DNA from: Candidatus Zhuqueibacterota bacterium
GTDB taxonomy: Bacteria > Zhuqueibacterota > Zhuqueibacteria > Thermofontimicrobiales > Thiofontviventaceae
NCBI GenBank assembly: GCA_014729735.1
Contig: WJJN01000527.1
Span: 1-6,045, forward strand
DNA length: 6,045 nucleotides
Reading direction: 5' to 3'
This document shows positions 1 to 5,482 of this stretch, piece by piece. Under the pieces are notes generated by a model. It was not told where the DNA came from and did no database searches. It saw nothing but the letters and a program-made list of their open reading frames with translations. Every line of letters begins with the position of its first letter. Within the stretch, counting starts at the first letter, position 1. Made by a program: the position numbers and the translations under genes.

Positions 1-1055
1 CCGCTGCGCTCGATAGCTTCGAATGCGTAATCCATGACTTTTGGCGCTTCATTGATTTTGTATTTCATGTTGCGATACGATTCTGTGACCTTAAAATCCA
101 GCTCCGTCTTCGGATGCTTGTCAATTACCTTGCGTGCGATGTCCTCCAGATATTTCTCATGCTTTTTTAAGCCTTCCACGGTAAAATCACGGATCAGAAA
201 TTTCACCTTTACTTTTTCCACGCCGCCTTCGATGCTGTTCGGGTGCACATAACCTTCCCGATCCTCAGTCGTTTCCGGCGACAACCGGTCCTTTGGCAGC
301 GCATCGACCAGCTCTGACATCACTTTTATCGCGTTGACCATTTTGCCTTTGGCATAACCGGGATGCACGTTTCGCCCGGTCACGGTAATCGTCACCGTAT
401 CGGCACAAAAGGTCTCGTCTTCCACACCGCCGACGCCTTCGCCATCGATGGTGTACGCGTAATCCGCACCGAATGCCTTTACATCAAAATGCGTCGTGCC
501 GCCGCCAATTTCCTCATCCGGAGTGACCGCGATGCAGATTTTGCCGTGCTTGATTTCAGGATGTGTGATCAAATGATGCACTGCATCGAAAATCTCGGCT
601 ATGCCTGCCTTGTTATCCGCACCAAGCAGCGTCGTGCCGTCGGAAGTGATGATATCATTTCCGATTTGCTGCTGAAGATCAGGCGTATCTTCGGAGCGGA
701 TAATTTGGGACGGGTCTTCAGACAGAACAATATCGCCGCCCTGGTATTTCTCATGGATCACCGCTTTCACATTTTCTCCGGACACATCCGGCGATGTATC
801 CATGTGCGCGATCAACCCGATTGCCGGCACCTTTTTATCCATATTGGATTCCAGCACCGCGGTGACATATCCGTGCTCATCCATTTTCGCGTTTTTCAAT
901 CCCATTTCCTGAAGCTCTTTTACCAGCACTTTCCCCAACTCCTTTTGCTTCAAGGTACTGGGATAGGTTTCGGATACTTCGGCGGATTGGGTATCATAAG
1001 TTGTATATTTCATTAAACGCTCGACGCATGTGTGTTCGATATCAGGGGTATTCAT
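1..1055 (-). CDS. pepT: Peptidase T-type M20 metallo-aminotripeptidase, C-terminus beyond window
   Basis: Peptidase T removes the N-terminal residue from tripeptides in the cytoplasm using a two-zinc centre. The frame is open from an ATG at 1055 to the window edge, 351 codons. Family members are near 410 residues, so about 60 are missing. The start is supported by GGAGG about 7 nt upstream and by alignment of the N-terminus with the family. Visible family motifs: AHMDTSPD with metal ligand H84 and D86; GADNKAG with bridging D147; TPDEEIGGG with catalytic E181 and ligand E182; TIDGEG with D204; NVHPGYAKGKMVNA with H231 of the dimerisation/substrate region. The last histidine ligand of the family would lie beyond the edge. 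The usual GADDKAG reads GADNKAG, but the metal-binding first Asp is kept. Everything visible looks functional. The family assignment is firm; the exact peptide specificity is inferred from PepT. Confidence 0.95.
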   Translation of the reverse strand, partial: MNTPDIEHTCVERLMKYTTYDTQSAEVSETYPSTLKQKELGKVLVKELQEMGLKNAKMDEHGYVTAVLESNMDKKVPAIGLIAHMDTSPDVSGENVKAVIHEKYQGGDIVLSEDPSQIIRSEDTPDLQQQIGNDIITSDGTTLLGADNKAGIAEIFDAVHHLITHPEIKHGKICIAVTPDEEIGGGTTHFDVKAFGADYAYTIDGEGVGGVEDETFCADTVTITVTGRNVHPGYAKGKMVNAIKVMSELVDALPKDRLSPETTEDREGYVHPNSIEGGVEKVKVKFLIRDFTVEGLKKHEKYLEDIARKVIDKHPKTELDFKVTESYRNMKYKINEAPKVMDYAFEAIERS

Positions 1056-1091
1056 TTATATCCTCCATTTTTTTAAGTTTTTTTGAACCAT

Positions 1092-1225
1092 GGGACTGTA
1101 TCAAAAGTCATTTTTTGGTGTCATTCCTGCGAATGTAGAATACCCTAAATTCATAATAAATTGGAGATTACAAGACAAGCCCGGAATGACATTTTACCAA
1201 AAAATCAGAGTTATGATACAGCTCC
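1092..1225. repeat. MITE-like inverted-repeat element, copy 1
   Basis: This non-coding element of about 134 bp fills most of the gap between the IorA-like gene and pepT. Its left end begins GGGACTGTATCA and its right end, read on the minus strand, begins GGAGCTGTATCA, giving imperfect terminal inverted repeats. A second nested inverted pair, GTCATTCC and GGAATGAC, lies inside. The same sequence, roughly 85% identical by eye and in the same orientation, occurs at 5340-5475. It encodes no transposase, so a non-autonomous mobile element or an intergenic RNA-hairpin repeat are both possible. The right end is 3 nt past the stop codon of the IorA-like gene. The inner CCGGG arm seen in copy 2 is degraded here. 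Confidence 0.8.
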
Positions 1226-1228
1226 AGG

Positions 1229-2827
1229 TTATGAAATAAGTGAACAGACATTCTTAATTACCACAACCGAGAGCCCGCTATTCTCAACCGCTCTTTTGAA
1301 TACGGTTTTAACTTTTGAAAATTGTGTTTGTTCTATTACCCGATGATAATTAATCTGAGCAGACAATATAAGCTCTTCGATTGAAATTAAAGGAATCGGT
1401 CCGTGACCGAAATTGTTGTTCATTCTCTCTTTTTCTTTTTGTACATAGCTCGTATCCAGAATCAGTACCACAATATTGGCATGTTGATAACCTGCTTCAA
1501 TGAGGCTGCTAAATCCCCCCTGAAAAAAAGACACGTCATCGGTCACCGCGATCACCCTACGATCCTTTTCGAATCTGCCAATGCCGCTGGCAATTCCGAT
1601 AGCAGAACCGGTCGAGCTCACAATTTTGACCATATCATAAGGTTGATCCCCAAGCCGCGAGGGACAACCCGGATCACCGATGAATATTGGCTGTGCATCC
1701 ACGGGAAAACTATCACAAATTTCTTTGATCTCGTTGAAAATCGAATAATAGGGACAACCAAAACAAAGCTTTTCCTCATTCGTGCGGACTTTTTTCTCCT
1801 GATATGGAAAAAAGAATCCCGCTGATTGAAATCCCGGAATGAATTTCGATAAAATATCTTCGATCTGCCATTTGAACAACTCACCACTTTTGGGAACGTG
1901 TCCCGTGTGTCTTCCCCATACAGGGATCGAAATATTATTGCTTTGGGCAACTTCCTTTACTATATTTTCGATAAATGAATCGTTCTCTTCAAGAACAAGG
2001 ACTTTCGAAGCTTTCTCCAAGCTCTGTTTTATCTTGTGCACCGGCGGCGGAAATAAGGCGCTTATTTTAAGAATCGCACATTTTTTTTCGACATCGCTTC
2101 CTATCACTTCAACTAATTTTGAAAATATCTGTCCACTGACAATAATACGATTGGCACCGGTTCCGATTATCGTGTTGAATTGCGTTTTATCAATCACAGA
2201 TTCGATCCTGGTAAGCTTTTCCATCAATTTATCTCGATGCTCCACTGCAACCGCTGGTTTCGTGATCCATCTTTCATTCGGCTTATCATTTCCGATTTCC
2301 AGGACTTTATCCCGGATTTCGATATTCGTTTTCATGACAACATAGCTTGTTGTAATGCGGATTACAACCGGCAGGTGGTATGTTTCTGAAATGCGATAGG
2401 CTTCTGCAATGATGTCAAATCCTTCCTGCGGAGAAGACGGCTCGAGTATCGGAATATGCTGTGCTGCAGTCATGGATCTGGAATCTTGTTCTGTTGGAGA
2501 ATTCCATGCACCCGGATCATCGCGGACTATTATGATTATCCCGGCATAAATTTCATGCAACGCAGCAAGGTGCAGCGGATAAATGCACTGGCTGAATTCG
2601 GCATTTTTTAAGTATAGCAAGGAACGAGTGTTTGCATAAGACGCACCGATAGCCTGGTCGATGCACATTTTACCGTCATAGCATGGATGTATATGTGGAT
2701 ATCCAGATTCCGAGGCTTCCTGAGAAAGATGTGTGAAAATTCCGGTATGTCCTGCAATATAGCCGGTTTTATTTTTCAGAGCGCCCCAAACAAGCGCCTC
2801 TTCACCTGTTATATTTTCCTTCTTCAT
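1229..2827 (-). CDS. IorA-like TPP-fold protein lacking the ferredoxin domain
   Basis: Resembles the alpha subunit of indolepyruvate:ferredoxin oxidoreductase, which oxidatively decarboxylates aryl-pyruvates with TPP and iron-sulfur clusters. At 532 residues it covers the family's pyrimidine-binding domain (about 5-165), middle domain (about 215-310) and TPP-binding domain (about 350-527). Family landmarks: GASYANTR (61-68), DDPGAWNSPTEQDSR (103-117), LEPSSPQE (128-135), LCFGCPYY (354-361), GDPGC (384-388). It stops at NVCSLIS, where IorA continues into a ferredoxin domain with two 4Fe-4S clusters. By alignment, the TPP-activating Glu of NEKVA is Gly52, the PGTP loop reads TGIF (28-31), GDS is DDV (430-432, Asp431 kept) and the Asn of LDN is Thr459. 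No IorB gene is visible. The start has GAGG 5 nt upstream. Fold assignment is firm; canonical activity is doubtful, and a diverged enzyme or non-catalytic role is possible. Confidence 0.82.
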   Translation of the reverse strand: MKKENITGEEALVWGALKNKTGYIAGHTGIFTHLSQEASESGYPHIHPCYDGKMCIDQAIGASYANTRSLLYLKNAEFSQCIYPLHLAALHEIYAGIIIIVRDDPGAWNSPTEQDSRSMTAAQHIPILEPSSPQEGFDIIAEAYRISETYHLPVVIRITTSYVVMKTNIEIRDKVLEIGNDKPNERWITKPAVAVEHRDKLMEKLTRIESVIDKTQFNTIIGTGANRIIVSGQIFSKLVEVIGSDVEKKCAILKISALFPPPVHKIKQSLEKASKVLVLEENDSFIENIVKEVAQSNNISIPVWGRHTGHVPKSGELFKWQIEDILSKFIPGFQSAGFFFPYQEKKVRTNEEKLCFGCPYYSIFNEIKEICDSFPVDAQPIFIGDPGCPSRLGDQPYDMVKIVSSTGSAIGIASGIGRFEKDRRVIAVTDDVSFFQGGFSSLIEAGYQHANIVVLILDTSYVQKEKERMNNNFGHGPIPLISIEELILSAQINYHRVIEQTQFSKVKTVFKRAVENSGLSVVVIKNVCSLIS

Positions 2828-2856
2828 GCTCGCCTCTGCCCTCGTTCCTTTTGATC

Positions 2857-2886
2857 AATGTAACACTTTTTGCCGCTAAAAGTCAA
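2857..2886 (-). promoter_or_regulatory. Putative sigma-70-type promoter of the IorA-like gene
   Basis: On the minus strand, TTGACT (2881-2886, five of six matches to the -35 consensus) is followed by an 18-nt spacer and TACATT (2857-2862, four of six matches to the -10 consensus). Transcription would begin near 2850, giving a leader of about 23 nt before the ATG at 2827 that includes the GAGG ribosome-binding site. The call rests only on motif match and placement. Confidence 0.45.
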
Positions 2887-2993
2887 GCAATTTCTGGGAT
2901 GCAAAAAAACACTTGCTTCTGTTATAAAAAATATTTTAATTACTACCTGACATGATTCGCTTTCACGTAAAATTGGAAAGATGAATGCGGGAA

Positions 2994-3049
2994 AAAAGTG
3001 TCAGTCTGAGAAGCAGAGCGACGAAGTCAGATGCGCTGCCCGGCACTTT
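2994..3049. repeat. Imperfect hairpin unit in the spmA upstream region
   Basis: The ends AAAGTGTC (2994 onward) and GGCACTTT (ending 3049) can pair with one G-U or mismatch. Inside them GCAG-AG-CG and CGCTGC can form a second, bulged stem. Read on the minus strand, the outer stem runs into a TTTTTT tract, as in a weak intrinsic terminator, but no gene on that strand would end here. It directly precedes the heptamer array, so the two may form one dispersed intergenic repeat. Only one copy is in the window. Confidence 0.4.
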
Positions 3050-3056
3050 CAATACC

Positions 3057-3098
3057 GCTAAGAGCCAATAGCTAACAGCTAATAGCCAACAGCCAATA
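3057..3098. repeat. Six tandem 7-bp repeats, consensus GCYAAYA
   Basis: Six uninterrupted heptamers are present: GCTAAGA, GCCAATA, GCTAACA, GCTAATA, GCCAACA, GCCAATA. Nearly all variation is C/T at positions 3 and 6, apart from a G in the first unit. On the other strand the unit is TRTTRGC. The array lies about 95 bp upstream of the spmA start. It is a short tandem repeat of unknown role, with no spacers and no coding potential. Confidence 0.8.
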
Positions 3099-3193
3099 AC
3101 TGAATCGATACAATTAAATAAATTATTAAAAAATAATCAGAATTTGAATTCGAACCATCAAAACTTCACTCACCCCAAACTAAGGAGAAGAAT

Positions 3194-3841
3194 ATGCTCA
3201 ACTATATCTGGTTAGGGCTGATGGCGATTGCCATTATCGTCGGCGCGCTGAATGGTCGCCTGCCCGAAGTGACGAATGCTGCTTTTGAATACGCGGAAAT
3301 TTCTGTGAATATTGCAATCGGATTGATTGGCATCATGGCGCTGTGGCTGGGAATAATGAAAATCGCCGAAGAAGCGGGACTGGTGAGATTACTGGCGCGT
3401 GCCATCCGCCCGATCAGTAAGCGGCTGTTCCCGGAAATCCCTTCCGAGCATCCGGCAATCGGTGCGATGGTACTGAATATTGCCGCCAACTGGCTCGGAC
3501 TTTCCAATGCCGCCACGCCGCTCGGCTTAAAAGCAATGGAAGAGCTGCAGAAACTGAACCCGACCAGAGATACCGCCACCAATGCAATGGCGACATTTCT
3601 GGCACTCAATACCGGCAGTATCACACTGATACCGGCGACGATCATCGGAGTTCGGGTGAGTCTGGGATCATCGAATCCCACCGAAATTATAGGTACAACG
3701 ATTTTTGCTTCTGCTTGTGCGACCGTTTTCGCAGTATCCGCGACCAAATTGTTACAGCGGCTTCCGGCATTCAAAATCAAGGAAGAAGATCTGAAAAAAG
3801 CATCGGAAAATGATCAATCCAAAACAGAGGAGGCTGACTGA
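3194..3841 (+). CDS. spmA: Spore maturation protein A homologue, gated membrane protein
   Basis: SpmA is an integral membrane protein with a nucleoside-recognition (Gate) domain. In Bacillus subtilis it acts with SpmB in dehydration of the spore core. Homologues are widespread in non-sporulating bacteria, where the transported substrate is unknown. This 215-residue protein is close to the family length. It opens with a hydrophobic segment (about 4-20), followed by others at about 36-58, 86-104, 132-152 and 165-184. Family motifs are GLSNAATPLGLKAMEELQ (102-119), ALNTGSITLIP (137-147) and NPTEIIG (161-167). The charged tail after residue 192 is longer than in the Bacillus protein. The start is supported by AAGGAG 6 nt upstream. 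It overlaps spmB by one base, so the pair is almost certainly co-transcribed and translationally coupled. Family is certain; physiological role is unknown. Confidence 0.95.
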   Translation: MLNYIWLGLMAIAIIVGALNGRLPEVTNAAFEYAEISVNIAIGLIGIMALWLGIMKIAEEAGLVRLLARAIRPISKRLFPEIPSEHPAIGAMVLNIAANWLGLSNAATPLGLKAMEELQKLNPTRDTATNAMATFLALNTGSITLIPATIIGVRVSLGSSNPTEIIGTTIFASACATVFAVSATKLLQRLPAFKIKEEDLKKASENDQSKTEEAD

Positions 3842-4377
3842 TGTTTGAAAAAATTATTACTATATTTTCCACATGGGCAATTCCCCTGTTGCTGTTCTTT
3901 ATTCCTGTTCTGGCGATTTCCAAGAAGATCAAAGTGTATGAAACCTTTGTGGACGGCGCAAAAGAAGGCTTCGAAGTCGCCGTGAAAATCATTCCGTATC
4001 TGGTGGCGATACTGGTTGCCATCGGCATGTTCCGGGCATCCGGCGCGATGGATATTTTCATCAAACTGATTTCTCCGCTCACGGATTTGATCGGTTTGCC
4101 GGCAGAAGCGCTGCCTGCTGCATTGATGCGCCCGCTTTCCGGCAGCGGCTCTCTCGGAATCGCCACCGAGCTGATGGTGGAACACGGACCTGATTCCTTT
4201 ATCGGCAGATTGGTATCCACTTTCTTCGGATCCACGGAAACGACGTTTTATGTGATCGCGGTTTATTTCGGCGCAGTCGGCGTGAAAAAAACCCGGCACG
4301 CCATTCCCGGCGGACTGGTGGGTGACCTTGCCGGATTGCTGGCAGCGTTGTTTATCTGCAAACTTGTTTTTGGATAA
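3841..4377 (+). CDS. spmB: Spore maturation protein B homologue, gated membrane protein
   Basis: SpmB is the usual partner of SpmA and is also a Gate-domain membrane protein. The two probably form one membrane unit, inferred from their constant pairing. The 178-residue product has family length, with hydrophobic segments at about 7-27, 48-64, 133-147 and 155-177. Motifs typical of SpmB are VYETFVDGAKEGF (32-44), RPLSGSGSLGI (97-107) and GSTETTFYV (130-138). Its ATG shares the final A of the spmA TGA (TGATG), and a strong AGAGGAGG lies 7 nt upstream inside the end of spmA. This is the arrangement expected for translational coupling and a fixed stoichiometry. No damage is visible. The identification is firm; the transported substrate, if any, is unknown. 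Confidence 0.95.
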   Translation: MFEKIITIFSTWAIPLLLFFIPVLAISKKIKVYETFVDGAKEGFEVAVKIIPYLVAILVAIGMFRASGAMDIFIKLISPLTDLIGLPAEALPAALMRPLSGSGSLGIATELMVEHGPDSFIGRLVSTFFGSTETTFYVIAVYFGAVGVKKTRHAIPGGLVGDLAGLLAALFICKLVFG

Positions 4378-4464
4378 TGGAACTTAAATTAACATGAAGG
4401 GTTATATTTTCTTATTTAATCTTATTTTTGAAAAATCGATATCTATCTGCAACGGAGAAGAGAA

Positions 4465-4716
4465 ATGCCAACGTATGAGTACAGGTGTGATGATTGTAGT
4501 TATCAGTTTGAAAAATTCCAGAATATGACAGATCCCCACTTGAAAGAATGTCCCAAATGCGGCGGAAAAGTGCAACGTTTGATTTCAAGCGGCGCCGGGT
4601 TGTTGTTTAAGGGAAGCGGGTTTTACGAAACCGATTATAAACGGAAAAGTGACACCTGCTGTGATGGGGATAAAAAAGAAACCTGCGACAGTCCAAAGAA
4701 GTGTTGTGAGAATTAA
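4465..4716 (+). CDS. FmdB-family zinc-ribbon protein with cysteine-rich tail
   Basis: An 83-residue protein of the FmdB/CxxC_CxxC_SSSS putative regulatory family, named after a protein linked to formamide/acetamide metabolism and generally of unknown function. It begins with the diagnostic MPTYEYRC. C8/C11 and C29/C32 form a zinc ribbon, followed by LISSGAGLLFKGSGFYETDY (39-58), typical of the family. Residues 62-83 are unusual: five more cysteines (C65, C66, C74, C80, C81) among Lys, Asp and Glu, which could bind further metal. Start supported by GGAG 7 nt upstream. It lies 87 bp after spmB on the same strand, so it could be co-transcribed, though an AT-rich gap could also hold its own promoter. 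It ends 11 bp from the convergent tag stop. Family firm, role unknown. Confidence 0.9.
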   Translation: MPTYEYRCDDCSYQFEKFQNMTDPHLKECPKCGGKVQRLISSGAGLLFKGSGFYETDYKRKSDTCCDGDKKETCDSPKKCCEN

Positions 4717-4727
4717 TTTCAAAAATT

Positions 4728-5294
4728 TTACAGATTATATTTAAAACAACCGACAACATGATCGTCCACCATGCCGATTGCCTGCATGAACGCGTAGCAA
4801 ATCGTCGTACCGACGAAGCTGAATCCTCGTTTTTTCATATCCTTTGACATGGCATCGGATTCAGGGCTCGACGTTTTCATCGTATCTTTTGTAACCTGTG
4901 GATCACGCAACGTTTTATAATCCGTGAATTGCCAGATGTATTTGTCAAAGGAGCCGAATTCCTGCTGCACTTCGAGAAATCGTCTGGCATTATTGATAGC
5001 TGCATTGATTTTCAGCTTGTTGCGAATAATGCCGGCATCTCCCAGCAGCCGCTGGCGATCTTCATCTGTGTAGCGGGCAATTTTTTCAGCATCGAAATAA
5101 TCGAACGCCTTACGGAAATTTTCCCGCTTGTACAAAATCGTGCGCCACGATAATCCCGCCTGGAACGCATCGAGGATCAGGTATTCGAACAATTTCCGGT
5201 CATCATGCACCGGATCGCCCCATTCCTTATCATGATATTCGATCATCAACGGATCGTCGCCGGTCCAAAAACAGCGTTTTTTTGAATCAGACAT
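4728..5294 (-). CDS. tag: DNA-3-methyladenine glycosylase I
   Basis: Excises 3-methyladenine from alkylated DNA, the first step of base-excision repair, in the cytoplasm. The 188-residue product aligns along its full length with Escherichia coli Tag (187 residues). The zinc site is intact: C8, H21, H179 and C183 match E. coli C4, H17, H175 and C179 with a constant offset of four. The base-binding segment is LDAFQAGLSW (41-50), with W50 matching W46. The catalytic-pocket Glu38 of E. coli corresponds to Asp42 here, a conservative change that I believe occurs in other homologues. KKRGFSFVGTTICYAFMQ (about 154-171) is the other strong signature. ATG at 5294 has GAGG 6 nt upstream. The gene converges on the FmdB gene, and repeat copy 2 lies just upstream. 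Function is firm. Confidence 0.96.
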   Translation of the reverse strand: MSDSKKRCFWTGDDPLMIEYHDKEWGDPVHDDRKLFEYLILDAFQAGLSWRTILYKRENFRKAFDYFDAEKIARYTDEDRQRLLGDAGIIRNKLKINAAINNARRFLEVQQEFGSFDKYIWQFTDYKTLRDPQVTKDTMKTSSPESDAMSKDMKKRGFSFVGTTICYAFMQAIGMVDDHVVGCFKYNL

Positions 5295-5339
5295 ATTCTA
5301 CCTCGTTTCTTGCTTACATCAATTTAAACAGCCGGATTT

Positions 5340-5475
5340 GGGATTGTATCAAAAGTCATATTTTGGTGTCATTCCAGCGATTGCAGGAATCCCCTGAATT
5401 TTTAATAAATAGGAGATTCCGGGACAAGCCCGGAATGACATTTTACAAAAATAATCAGACTTATGATACAGCTCC
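5340..5475. repeat. MITE-like inverted-repeat element, copy 2
   Basis: Second copy (about 136 bp) of the element at 1092-1225, same orientation. Ends are GGGATTGTATCA on the left and, read from the minus strand, GGAGCTGTATCA on the right. Pairing extends into the flanks through GATTTGG on both sides. GTCATTCC and GGAATGAC pair internally. This copy looks less decayed: 5416-5436 is a perfect 8-bp stem (ATTCCGGG/CCCGGAAT) around an ACAAG loop, and ATTCC/GGAAT at about 5370-5390 forms another small hairpin. It encodes nothing. It ends 7 nt past the stop codon of the HAD gene and starts 45 nt before the tag start codon. Confidence 0.82.
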
Positions 5476-5482
5476 AAATCTA

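Larger units (their letters stand above)
2828..3193. other. Divergent intergenic region with repeats, no gene
   Basis: This 366-bp gap separates the minus-strand IorA-like gene from plus-strand spmA. Nearest the IorA-like start are its ribosome-binding site and a probable promoter. The part around 2887-2990 is AT-rich with no recognisable element. An imperfect hairpin unit (about 2994-3049) and six tandem heptamers (3057-3098) follow, then another AT-rich stretch leading to the spmA ribosome-binding site AAGGAG at 3182-3187. I found no convincing coding sequence and no clear sigma-70 promoter for spmA. Confidence 0.7.

Noticed and set aside
363..1016. Long plus-strand reading frame of 217 codons opposite pepT
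   Set aside because: It lies wholly antisense to pepT, whose motifs are unmistakable, and its translation shows no recognisable family.
1056..1228. Missing ferredoxin domain of the IorA-like gene in another frame after a frameshift
   Set aside because: Only 3 nt separate the stop codon from the repeat element, and no CxxCxxC pattern is encoded in the gap in any frame I read.
1839..2345. Plus-strand reading frame of 168 codons opposite the IorA-like gene
   Set aside because: It is antisense to a gene with clear family motifs and matches no protein I recognise.
3057..3098. Heptamer array considered as a CRISPR or replication iteron array
   Set aside because: Units are only 7 bp with no spacers, and no cas, rep or dnaA-like gene is near.
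3202..3780. Minus-strand reading frame of 192 codons opposite spmA
   Set aside because: Antisense to a clearly conserved membrane protein; a codon-composition shadow.
3814..4299. Minus-strand reading frames opposite spmB
   Set aside because: Both frames overlap spmB completely and show no domain or convincing ribosome-binding site.
3194..4377. SpmA/SpmB as proof of an endospore former
   Set aside because: These families are widespread in non-sporulating bacteria and no other sporulation gene is present.
4717..4727. Bidirectional terminator between the FmdB gene and tag
   Set aside because: The 11-bp gap and its surroundings are AT-rich without a GC stem, so no intrinsic terminator can be claimed.
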